Part shown: positions 54,365 to 62,793 of the stretch, in pieces
How positions within the stretch are numbered: position 1 is the stretch's first letter
How the letters are laid out: each line of letters begins with the position of its first letter
Assembly (NCBI GenBank): GCA_964574985.1
Contig: CAZNPH010000022.1
Location: 1-64,000, forward strand
Length of the DNA: 64,000 bases
Reading direction: 5' to 3'
Origin: CAZNPH01 sp964574985
GTDB taxonomy: Bacteria > Bacteroidota > Bacteroidia > Bacteroidales > SM23-62
Made by a program: the position numbers and the translations under genes
Notes under the pieces: model-generated
Database searches by the model: none
The model's input: only the letters and a program-made list of their open reading frames with translations
Told to the model about the DNA's origin: nothing

Positions 54365-55120
54365 ATGTTTTCAGAAATTGGCGGATACGAACTGACGCTT
54401 ATTCAATGGTTGCTTGCCATTGGATGCGGTATGCTGATCGGCATGGCCAAAACGGGCCTTTCGGGTGCGGGAATACTGGTAGTGCCCACCCTTGCAGTGA
54501 TTTTCGGCGGTCGCACTTCGGTCGGCCTGCTCCTTCCCATACTCGTTTTTGCAGATATTTTTGCCGTTACATATTATCACCGGCATGCCAACTGGAAATA
54601 TGTGATAAAACCCCTGCCCTGGGCACTTGCCGGCATATTGGTTGCTGTCTTTGTCGGTGAACGGATCTCCGATGAACAGTTCAATAAACTGATCGGAGTG
54701 CTGGTTATGGCAGGCATCGCAATGATGCTCTGGCAGGACCTGAGAAAATCTTCCGGTAAAATACCAGACCATTGGTGGTTCTCCGCCCTGCTGGGTCTCA
54801 CAGGTGGATTTGCCACCATGATCGGTAACGCGGCCGGGCCCATACTGGCTTTGTATATGTTGTCCATGCGGCTTCCCAAAAACAATTATATCGGAACCAC
54901 TGCCTGGTTCTTTTTCATCATCAACCTGCTGAAGGTTCCACTGCATATTTTTGCCTGGCAAACCATTACCTTGAAGTCTTTTGCTTTCGACCTGCTGATG
55001 ATCCCCCCGATCCTTGCAGGTGCTTTTCTGGGCGTTTTTGCCGTAAAACTGATGCCGGAAAAATTCTACAGGATATTCATCATCGCATCCACCGCAATTT
55101 CGGCCTTGCTGCTGATTTGA
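54365..55120 (+). CDS. TauE/SafE family sulfite/organosulfonate exporter-like protein
   Basis: The 251-residue integral membrane protein has about eight TM helices in two repeats. Signals include the half-motif GMLIGMAKTGLSGAGILVVPTLA and the second repeat GLTGGFATMIGNAAGPILALYML. The frame is open 27 codons further upstream, but that stretch lacks family similarity, so ATG 54365 was chosen. Substrates of this family are mostly inferred (sulfite, sulfoacetate or other anions). It is read divergently from the isomerase gene. Confidence 0.87.
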   Translation: MFSEIGGYELTLIQWLLAIGCGMLIGMAKTGLSGAGILVVPTLAVIFGGRTSVGLLLPILVFADIFAVTYYHRHANWKYVIKPLPWALAGILVAVFVGERISDEQFNKLIGVLVMAGIAMMLWQDLRKSSGKIPDHWWFSALLGLTGGFATMIGNAAGPILALYMLSMRLPKNNYIGTTAWFFFIINLLKVPLHIFAWQTITLKSFAFDLLMIPPILAGAFLGVFAVKLMPEKFYRIFIIASTAISALLLI

Positions 55121-55198
55121 AAATCATCAATTGCGTTGTTCATTTTTCTCCTATTTTTCTTACCTTTCCTGTTCCGAATGGTAACATACAGACAATCC

Positions 55199-57181
55199 AT
55201 GAAGTGCCATCTGAGCCTTTTACTCCTGGGTATTTGCCTTTTGGGGGCTGTCCGCGCACAAACATTCGAGAAGGCATTCGACGGATTGTTTTACAATTGT
55301 GATTTCCCGGGGAATTCCATGCAGATCACACCTGAAGGAAAAAGTCTTCTTGCAGGAAAAACAAATCCGGTAAACGGATTGTCCACAATTACCCTTAAAT
55401 GTTTCAGCAGTTACGGAACCCTGTTGTGGAACAAGGCTTATGAAACAGGAGCATATGTGAATTACCACATTACCCTCCAGGCAAGTACGGACAGCGGATA
55501 TTTAATTGCAGCTTCCGGTCCCTATGAACTGAGACTGATAAGGATCAACGATTTTGGTGAAAGGATATGGACACGGAGTCTGGATACCGGACCGTATGAA
55601 GACAGGAACCCTTTCACCTGGATGACTTCCGACGGAGATCTACTGGTCGCCGGTACAACGGTTCAGTTTTCCGAAAACAGTCACCGCAGAGGCATTTCCC
55701 TGAAAAAAATGGACATCAACGGACAAATTCTCGATGAAAGCCTTATTACCGGCGGATCGGATCTGACCCTGTTATTCATACATGCACTTGACAACGGAGA
55801 ATTTATTTTAGGTGGGTATTCAGGATTCCCGTACCCGGAAGGAAGCTGCCTGTATATCATCAAAACGGATGATCATTTGAATACTTTATGGGCGCAGGAA
55901 TATACCGGCATATCAAATCTCATGAACGCCTCCGTCAAATCAACCAAAAACAATTCGTATATCGTAAGCGGCACATATCTGGCACCGGCCACACTGAAAG
56001 AGCAGGCATTCCTGATGTGGATCGACGATGAGGGAAACATAATCTGGAAAAAATTACAATTGGCCATGAAGCGGGCTTTTGGTGCCTTACAAAGTTATGA
56101 CAATGGTTTTGCGGTTGTGGGATCCACAGACAAAACGGGTAACGGACAAGAAGATGTTATGATATTAAAAACCAACATAATAGGAGATAGCACCTGGAGC
56201 AATACACTAGGTGGCCTGTACCGGGATGCAGGCTATGGAATCCAACAGACCGCTGATTCAGGATATATCGTGAACGGAGCCACCCGAAGTTTTGAACAGA
56301 AACTTTCCTATCTGATCAGGACCAACCGGAACGGACAGGTTGCATGCAGATCAGATCACAGCACCTTTTATTCCCCGGAGGTACGTTCCGTTTCGGTCGG
56401 CCGTGATTCTGAAAAGATACGGGTCTGTTTCACACCCGGTTTCGGTATTACTGAAGCATTGCTATACAAAGAATCCCCTGCCACCTTGAAGTACATGTGG
56501 GCCTCCGGTCATGAAGATCCTGACAGTGGGATCATGTATGACACCCTGTCAGATCCCTCGATCAAATCATTCCGTTACCAGCTCCGGTTGATCAATGCAT
56601 GTGGTGATACTTCGCTGGCCAGCGAACCACATAGAACTATATTCCTCAGTGTATACAAAGGAGGGGGTAAAACCAACAACCTGATCTGGAACCATTACGA
56701 AGGTGCCGACATCAAGACCTGCATCATCAAACGGGGTATCAGCGGGACAAGTATGGCTGTCATTGATTCGGTCCCCGGTTCCATCAGCAACTACAGCGAT
56801 CCCGACCCTCCGGACAATGAAAACCATTACAGGGTCGTGGCACAGTTTTCGGGAAACAACCACCCGGAAAATGAAAACACGTCCCTGTCCAACATTGCCT
56901 CCCCACAGGCATCCACCCATATCCATGGTTCCCGGGCACCTTGCGGAAAAATCAAAATTACTCCGAATCCTGTTGTTCACTCGGCCCTGATAGACTTTCC
57001 GAATCCGGACCATTTTCCTTTTCAGGCACTGATCCTGGATGTTTCCGGGCGGATCGTCGACCAGTATTCCGGATTGCGGAAAGAACGGTTTACTTTCTAT
57101 AAAAACAACATAAAGAGTGGATTATACATCATTACATTACGTGGAAATAAAACTTATCAGGAACGTTTGATCATCCGCTGA
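55199..57181 (+). CDS. T9SS-secreted propeller protein with type A sorting domain
   Basis: The 660-residue protein has a signal peptide (MKCHLSLLLLGICLLGAVRAQ). A TTG start 21 codons upstream was rejected because ATG 55199 gives a clean signal. Residues about 25-395 form repeated beta segments (DSGYLIAASGPYELRLIRIN, DNGEFILGGYSGF, DNGFAVVGSTDKTG, DSGYIVNGATRSF), a delta-60-like repeat propeller. Fibronectin-like modules cover about 400-580 (GGGKTNNLIWNHYEG...) and a T9SS type A sorting domain about 583-660 (ITPNPVVHSALIDFP). The FN-like region resembles that of the 21.9-kb adhesin. It is a probable surface or secreted protein of unknown ligand. Confidence 0.85.
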   Translation: MKCHLSLLLLGICLLGAVRAQTFEKAFDGLFYNCDFPGNSMQITPEGKSLLAGKTNPVNGLSTITLKCFSSYGTLLWNKAYETGAYVNYHITLQASTDSGYLIAASGPYELRLIRINDFGERIWTRSLDTGPYEDRNPFTWMTSDGDLLVAGTTVQFSENSHRRGISLKKMDINGQILDESLITGGSDLTLLFIHALDNGEFILGGYSGFPYPEGSCLYIIKTDDHLNTLWAQEYTGISNLMNASVKSTKNNSYIVSGTYLAPATLKEQAFLMWIDDEGNIIWKKLQLAMKRAFGALQSYDNGFAVVGSTDKTGNGQEDVMILKTNIIGDSTWSNTLGGLYRDAGYGIQQTADSGYIVNGATRSFEQKLSYLIRTNRNGQVACRSDHSTFYSPEVRSVSVGRDSEKIRVCFTPGFGITEALLYKESPATLKYMWASGHEDPDSGIMYDTLSDPSIKSFRYQLRLINACGDTSLASEPHRTIFLSVYKGGGKTNNLIWNHYEGADIKTCIIKRGISGTSMAVIDSVPGSISNYSDPDPPDNENHYRVVAQFSGNNHPENENTSLSNIASPQASTHIHGSRAPCGKIKITPNPVVHSALIDFPNPDHFPFQALILDVSGRIVDQYSGLRKERFTFYKNNIKSGLYIITLRGNKTYQERLIIR

Positions 57182-57233
57182 CCATCTGTATGTCTTTTTC
57201 CGGTATCAGACTTTTTGATCACTGAATTTTCGA

Positions 57234-58574
57234 ATGCAGGGAAACAATGACAAGCCACATAGAAGGATCGGTCTGGTCACGGCGATCAGCATTGTGGTCG
57301 CCAATATGATCGGTGCCGGTATTTTTACAACTTCGGGGCTGGCCGCCGGCAACCTTTCCGGACCATTAATTGTTTTGTTTTTCTGGATATTCGGAGGAAT
57401 GGTCGCTCTTTCAGGGGCCTTATGCTATGTAGAACTTGCCACCAGAATGCCGCAGGACGGCGGGGAATACCTGTACCTGAAACGCCTCTATGACCCTGCC
57501 GTGGGATTTCTAAGCGGATGGACAAGTTTTTTTATAGGTTTTTCGGCTCCCATTGCCGCTTCAGCCATCGGTTTCTCCGAATATATATTTCAGGGCGATC
57601 CTACCGGCAGATTCTCCTCAGATCCAGTTCAGATTGCCTGGGTCAAGAAGATCATGGCAATTACCGTAATTGTTCTTTTCACCATTCTTCATTATTTTGG
57701 TCATAAATGGGGATCCAGGGTTCAGAATCTGCTTACAGGAATAAAAATTGCCATTGTACTGGGTCTGGCTGTAGCCGGTTTGTCATTGGGAAAAGGAGAC
57801 TGGTCAAATTTTTCCGCTCACGCAAATGATTCACACGGGGCAATTGCCGCAGGAACCGCCATGATGCTGATCATGTTTTCCTATAGCGGATGGAATGCCA
57901 GCAGCTATATTGCCGGGGAAATCCGTGACCCGGGCAGAACTTTGCCCCGGTCACTGATCCTGGGCACAGTGATCGTGATCCTCATTTATTTGTCCATCAA
58001 CCTGTTCATTTTTTACGCCATCCCTTTTCATCAGGCACAGGGGGTCATCACCATTGTTGAAAGTGCATCTGCACAAGCTTTCGGAGAATGGTTCGGAAGA
58101 ATATTGGGGATCCTGAGCGGCATTGCGCTTCTGTCTTCCCTTAGCGCTTTTATTTTGCTGGGACCCAGAATATATTATGCCATGGGCCGGGACAAGCTGT
58201 TTTTTCCTTTTGCTGCCAGGATTCATCCCCGTTTCGGAGTTCCCGGAATATCCATCATAATCCAGGGTGCCATTTCGATTATTCTGGTATTGATCGGATC
58301 TTTTGAACAGATTGTGATCTTCCTGGAATTTGCCTTGCTGATTTTTCCTTTGCTGGCTGTATTTGGTTTATTCATCGCCCGGAAAAGAAAAATAGGAAAT
58401 GATACCGCCGTACCCGTAAAAGCCTACCCTTATATTCCTGTATTTTTTCTCCTGTCAAGTATTGGCATTATGGTGATTGCTTTTCTGAACCGGCCCCTGG
58501 AATCGGTTTCCGCAATTGTTGCTGTATCTGCAGGAGTTCCGATATATTTCCTCTGGAAGAAAAAATGGAAATAG
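57234..58574 (+). CDS. APC-family amino acid permease
   Basis: The 446-residue membrane protein has about twelve TM helices with the APC-fold substrate motif MIGAGIFTTSGLAAG (about 25-39). TM6 carries MLIMFSYSGWNASSYIAGEIRDPGRTLPRS, typical of the LAT/amino acid transporter branch. It probably exchanges or imports neutral amino acids; specificity is not readable. It converges on the methyltransferase gene, with a 2-bp gap between stops. Confidence 0.92.
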   Translation: MQGNNDKPHRRIGLVTAISIVVANMIGAGIFTTSGLAAGNLSGPLIVLFFWIFGGMVALSGALCYVELATRMPQDGGEYLYLKRLYDPAVGFLSGWTSFFIGFSAPIAASAIGFSEYIFQGDPTGRFSSDPVQIAWVKKIMAITVIVLFTILHYFGHKWGSRVQNLLTGIKIAIVLGLAVAGLSLGKGDWSNFSAHANDSHGAIAAGTAMMLIMFSYSGWNASSYIAGEIRDPGRTLPRSLILGTVIVILIYLSINLFIFYAIPFHQAQGVITIVESASAQAFGEWFGRILGILSGIALLSSLSAFILLGPRIYYAMGRDKLFFPFAARIHPRFGVPGISIIIQGAISIILVLIGSFEQIVIFLEFALLIFPLLAVFGLFIARKRKIGNDTAVPVKAYPYIPVFFLLSSIGIMVIAFLNRPLESVSAIVAVSAGVPIYFLWKKKWK

Positions 58575-58576
58575 GA

Positions 58577-59236
58577 TCATTTCCTGTAAGAGACCGACAG
58601 CCCTGAACCGGAAGACCGATCAATGGCTGTTTCCAGTTGATCCGATTTTTCCAGAAATTCAAGGAAATCCTTTATTCCTCTGGCATACCTGAGATCCAGA
58701 ACATTGTGGGCCACAAAGCAGCCTCCTTTTTCAAGCCGGGGCAGGACGGTTTTGAGGTATTGGGTGTATCCTTCTTTATCGGCATCACAAAATACAAAAT
58801 CAAAAGGGCCTTCCAGTTCCGGCACCAATTGATGTGCATCGGCAAGTCGTGCATCGATATAACCGTCCAGGCCTGCCTTTCTGAAATTTTTCAATGCTTT
58901 CTTGTATCTGCCTTCATCGATCTCGATTGTGATCAGTTTACCCCCGGTCCTGCTCAGGGCCCAGGCGATCCAGACAGCTGAACGGCCGGTAGATGTGCCA
59001 ATTTCCAATGCCCTGGCATACCCGTTTTCAATAATAAGATCATACATGGCCCTGCCGTCTTCTTCGGGGATATTCATGTCATACCACTGGTTCCTGTTTT
59101 CTTCAAGAAACTGCATTACCATACGGTCCAATGTTTTTTGATCCGGCAGCGTTTGTGAACATACTCCCGGGAATCCTGCAAGGAATACCAGCAGCAACAA
59201 AATATGGTTGCTCAGAAAATGCCTTTGGTACCTCAT
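58577..59236 (-). CDS. SAM-dependent O-methyltransferase with signal peptide
   Basis: The 219-residue protein has the class I methyltransferase fold of the caffeoyl-CoA/catechol O-methyltransferase type: ALEIGTSTGRSAVWIAWAL (SAM loop), LITIEIDEGRYKKA, FDFVFCDADKEGY and GGCFVAHNVL. It begins with a clear hydrophobic signal sequence (HILLLLVFLAGFPGVCSQ, about 10-28), odd for an enzyme that needs cytoplasmic SAM. It could be membrane-anchored facing inward or exported. It overlaps the upstream binding-protein gene by 4 bp, so the two are coupled. Confidence 0.85.
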   Translation of the reverse strand: MRYQRHFLSNHILLLLVFLAGFPGVCSQTLPDQKTLDRMVMQFLEENRNQWYDMNIPEEDGRAMYDLIIENGYARALEIGTSTGRSAVWIAWALSRTGGKLITIEIDEGRYKKALKNFRKAGLDGYIDARLADAHQLVPELEGPFDFVFCDADKEGYTQYLKTVLPRLEKGGCFVAHNVLDLRYARGIKDFLEFLEKSDQLETAIDRSSGSGLSVSYRK

Positions 59237-60240
59237 CTGTCCCCGAAAACTTCTTCCTCATCAAGGTAACCGTCAGCGATCACGGTCATCCTGATATTTT
59301 CACTGGAAACCGGGATCATGGAGGTCAGCAATATGGCAGGGACCATTTTTTGCCCGTTATTTACCGTTGTCTGGGTATTGTATACACTCTTCCCTTCTGC
59401 AAGATTTATGGCAATATTGGCAGCGGTTGCTGCAAGCGATTCAATGACTTTATAAACCGTCATGGTCTGCTTGCCATTCACAATTCTTCTGCAGGCATTC
59501 GGTTCGGCATCCTGGCCACTTACCAGTACCTTGCCGGTCAGACCTTTCTCCTCAATTGCCTGGGCAACCCCTTTTGCTATCGCATCATTCGCGGCAAGAA
59601 CCGCATCAGGCGGATCGTGTTCATTTAAAAAATCCGTCAGTATCCTGTAAGCATTGTCTGTATCCCAATCCTCCACGTTCTTGTCCAGCACGATCTTAAT
59701 GTCGTTTTTAATGATCAGTGGCTGCAGAATATTCATCTGTCCAAGCCGGATAAGAACAGAGTTGTTGTCGTCGGGATCCCCGCTGAGTATGGCATAATTC
59801 CCTTCCGGCTTGATGCTGGTAAGGAATTCCGCCTGCATTTCACCCACCCGGACATTATCAAAAGACACGTAAAAATCCAATTTGCAGTTGTTTACGATCC
59901 GGTCATAAGCCAGCACACTGACACCTTTGTTTTTGGCATAATCCACAAGGGTCCCGGCCGTATTGCTGTTTACGGGGATCAGTATCATAACGTCAACGTT
60001 GTCCTCAATGATTTTGTTGGCCTGTCTGATCTGGTCTTTTTCATTTCCATTGGCCCTGAGTACGGTAACTTTCGCTCCCCGGGTTTCAAGGTGCTGGGTC
60101 AAAAAGCTCTGATCCTTTTCCCACCGTTCATGAACCGGCCCCATGCTTATTCCCACGGACACCTTTCTTCTCGAAGAACATGCTGTCAGGCATAACAGCA
60201 CGACAAGGAGGGTTACGGACTTATAAATGATTGATCTCAT
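59233..60240 (-). CDS. Sugar-binding lipoprotein, XylF/ribose-binding family
   Basis: The 335-residue lipoprotein has lipobox LTAC (Cys21) after ATG 60240; codons upstream of it lack a signal and were excluded. The mature protein is a type I periplasmic binding protein of the D-xylose/ribose group: VSVGISMGPVHERWEKD, VDVMILIPVNSNTAGTLVDYAKNKGVSVLAYDRIV, GNYAILSGDPDDNNSVLIR, AVLAANDAIAKGVAQAIEE and VSGQDAEPNACRRI. No ABC ATPase or permease is nearby. It lies between a 7TM histidine kinase and the methyltransferase, which suggests a sensing role. Confidence 0.9.
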   Translation of the reverse strand: MRSIIYKSVTLLVVLLCLTACSSRRKVSVGISMGPVHERWEKDQSFLTQHLETRGAKVTVLRANGNEKDQIRQANKIIEDNVDVMILIPVNSNTAGTLVDYAKNKGVSVLAYDRIVNNCKLDFYVSFDNVRVGEMQAEFLTSIKPEGNYAILSGDPDDNNSVLIRLGQMNILQPLIIKNDIKIVLDKNVEDWDTDNAYRILTDFLNEHDPPDAVLAANDAIAKGVAQAIEEKGLTGKVLVSGQDAEPNACRRIVNGKQTMTVYKVIESLAATAANIAINLAEGKSVYNTQTTVNNGQKMVPAILLTSMIPVSSENIRMTVIADGYLDEEEVFGDR

Positions 60241-60339
60241 AGCAGATATATTTAGGGGTTTGTAAATATCCAATTCCGCCCGCGAGACCAAATCAAAAAT
60301 CTTTCTTTTCTTCTAAGGTAAGAAAATAACCAGTACCAT

Positions 60340-62427
60340 TCAAGAGGGATTCCCTTTTTGTTTCCATACAGGCAGTGCAACAATGGCAGTGGTCCCCTCC
60401 CCGGGTGTGCTTTCCACAGTCAATTTCCCCCGGTTCAGATCGACCAGGTCCTTGCACAAAGTCAAACCCAGTCCGGTCCCTTTTTCCTGGTCGGTGCCGT
60501 AAGTAGATTCCAGGTCTTCTTTATGGAACAGCTTTTTGAGTTTTTCCGCAGGTATCCCGATCCCGTTGTCCCCGACAGCGACATAAACCATTTGGTTATC
60601 CTCCCCGACATGATAAATTTTTACTTCCACCCGGCCACCGGTTTTGGTGAATTTAAGGGCATTGGAAAGAAGATTGCGCAATACGATTCTGATGAGTTCC
60701 CGGTCACAATATGCATAAAGCCTGTCCTGCTTGATCAGTTCCAATTCAATTGATTTCCGGTCCGCCGTATGACGGAAAAGCACCAGTACTTCGCCGGCCA
60801 TCTCTGCTACATTGCATTTCTCCGGATTGTGTTGTATTTGTTTGCCCTGACTCCTTCCCCAGTACAGCAGATTATCTATCAAATGGTAGGCCGATCTGGC
60901 CAATTCCCGGGTGGACTTCAACACCTTGTCAAGGTCCGCACGGGATATATCCATATCCATAAGTTCTGAAAGCTGGACAATATTGGCAACCGGACTTTTC
61001 AAATCATGGGCAATGATTGAAAATAACCGGTTCCTGATGACCAGGGTTTCTTTCAATTTTTTATTCTGCCGGGCGATCTGATCATGCTGAAGACTGATCT
61101 CCTTGTTCCGGGCCTTCAGTTCTTCGGTCCTTTTGCTGACCAGGTTTTCCAGGTTTATATTCATGAATTTGATCTCCGAGCGAAGCTTTTCCTGTTCTTT
61201 GAATGCAAGTGTCCAGGCACGGACCAGCATAATGGCCTGGATAAAAACAAAAAACTGAACCGCAAAATGGATGGCATAATCCCTGGACATGGCAGATTGC
61301 GAATTTGATATCCGGATATCATTGATCAAAGCAAGCACAAGAACCAGAAGTCCGGCAAAATAAATGAGTTTTTCCCGGTTCCCCCGTATCGATCCCATAA
61401 AACTTATCACCAGGTAATATCCTATCATGGCAAGTGTTACCGGTTGGAAATACAGAATGGTATAGGAAAACAGGGGAACTCCGGAAAACAGGATGACCAG
61501 AAAAATGATGCAGATGATGATCGTATTGACCTGATTTATCCGTTGCATGAACCGTGACGGGAAAAGCGAATGAAAATACCACATGCCGGAAAGAAGAGCC
61601 CCGAATGAACCCAGATATTCGATCCTGACCAGCCATGTCCAGGAAACATCGGCCAGATTCATAAGGGGATACATATCGGTGCTGAGAAGCCGGAAGAAGA
61701 CACCCATGAGTGCGAGGGAAAAGAACAGAAAAACTTTTCTTTTCCTGAAAAACAGAAAAAAGAAAAGAAAAAACAGGGAAAAGGACATCAACACACCCAG
61801 GGAAACGAAGCTGATCAACCGGTAAAGGGTAGTAGTCTCTGATATTTTCCGGACAGTACCCATCCTCATGGATTTCCAGAAGCCGCCGCGCCTGTGATGA
61901 AAATTGGATACATGAATAACCAGTTCGAGCGTATCGGAAGAGGGATGGCAGATTACCCGTTTAGGTGCATAAGCCGGTTGGCTTTCCCCGGTGCTGATCC
62001 CTGGTTTCCCGTTCCCTGCCATTTTTTTCCCGTCAATGAACAAGGCATAACTATCATCAAAAACAGGAACATCGAAAGCCAGTGGATCATCGAAACCTGC
62101 AGGCAAAAAAACAAGCAAACGGTAGGAAGCATATCCTTGTCCCGGAAGCCGTTCGCCATTTAATTCAAGATCAGTCCAGTAGGAAGGGACCTCCGCGTAC
62201 CCGTCCGGTGAAGGGGTGACCGTCAGGGGTTTTTTTTCCGGATCAATGAATCTTTTCCAGTAAAATTCCCATTCTCCATCAAGCCTGAAAATGCTTCCTT
62301 CAGTAAAATTTACTCTTCTGAGATCCAGTACCCCTTTTTGCACATGCATACGCCTCCTGCCGGCTGCCAGACAATTTGGTGCCGAATGGGTCAGCAGAAG
62401 CAATATGGCAATGATCCGGAATACCAT
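60340..62427 (-). CDS. 7TM-DISM sensor histidine kinase
   Basis: The 695-residue protein has a signal peptide, a periplasmic 7TMR-DISMED2-like jelly-roll domain (about 30-195, FRLDGEWEFYWKRFIDPE...), a seven-helix DISM membrane module (about 205-420), a coiled coil (about 425-465), HisKA with phospho-acceptor His in FSIIAHDLKSPV (about 470) and HATPase_c (about 575-690: NLLSNALKFT, DNGIGIPAEKL, GTGLGLTLCKDLV). The extracytoplasmic domain probably binds a carbohydrate. No response regulator is adjacent; the sugar-binding lipoprotein downstream (100 bp) may be a partner. Confidence 0.92.
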   Translation of the reverse strand: MVFRIIAILLLLTHSAPNCLAAGRRRMHVQKGVLDLRRVNFTEGSIFRLDGEWEFYWKRFIDPEKKPLTVTPSPDGYAEVPSYWTDLELNGERLPGQGYASYRLLVFLPAGFDDPLAFDVPVFDDSYALFIDGKKMAGNGKPGISTGESQPAYAPKRVICHPSSDTLELVIHVSNFHHRRGGFWKSMRMGTVRKISETTTLYRLISFVSLGVLMSFSLFFLFFFLFFRKRKVFLFFSLALMGVFFRLLSTDMYPLMNLADVSWTWLVRIEYLGSFGALLSGMWYFHSLFPSRFMQRINQVNTIIICIIFLVILFSGVPLFSYTILYFQPVTLAMIGYYLVISFMGSIRGNREKLIYFAGLLVLVLALINDIRISNSQSAMSRDYAIHFAVQFFVFIQAIMLVRAWTLAFKEQEKLRSEIKFMNINLENLVSKRTEELKARNKEISLQHDQIARQNKKLKETLVIRNRLFSIIAHDLKSPVANIVQLSELMDMDISRADLDKVLKSTRELARSAYHLIDNLLYWGRSQGKQIQHNPEKCNVAEMAGEVLVLFRHTADRKSIELELIKQDRLYAYCDRELIRIVLRNLLSNALKFTKTGGRVEVKIYHVGEDNQMVYVAVGDNGIGIPAEKLKKLFHKEDLESTYGTDQEKGTGLGLTLCKDLVDLNRGKLTVESTPGEGTTAIVALPVWKQKGNPS

Positions 62428-62513
62428 TCAATGACCCGAATGATGAAAAAACCAATCCGGAGCGAAAATATACAAAAACGGGCTCAGATCATTGCCTTTA
62501 AGGAAAAAATAAA

Positions 62514-62717
62514 CTATTTCTCTATTTCAAAGGAAATCTTTGCATTCACTGCATATGAGACAATTTTCCGGTCTTCCACATTGGCATTCATTTCCTTGAT
62601 ATAGATGGATTTAATGTTGTTGACCGTTTTTGCTGCTTCCTCTATGGCAACTTGTGTGGCCTCGGTAAATCCTTTTTCCGATGAAGCAATGACTTCAATT
62701 ACTTTTACCATTTTCAT
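62514..62717 (-). CDS. Dodecin family protein
   Basis: The 67-residue protein matches dodecin along its whole length: MVKVIEVIASSEKGFTEATQVAIEEAAKTV, then the beta strands IKSIYIKEMNANVEDRKI and YAVNAKISFEIEK. Dodecins are dodecameric flavin- or CoA-binding storage proteins. The usual tryptophan that stacks on the flavin is not present (the corresponding region reads NNIKSIYIKEM), so ligand preference may differ. It is a single small gene 86 bp upstream of the histidine kinase. Confidence 0.9.
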   Translation of the reverse strand: MKMVKVIEVIASSEKGFTEATQVAIEEAAKTVNNIKSIYIKEMNANVEDRKIVSYAVNAKISFEIEK

Positions 62718-62793
62718 AATTTTCGTTTTTTTAAGTTATAAAAATATCAGGGGTTATTTTTTTATCAATCCATCAACCCCATATAGATGGATT

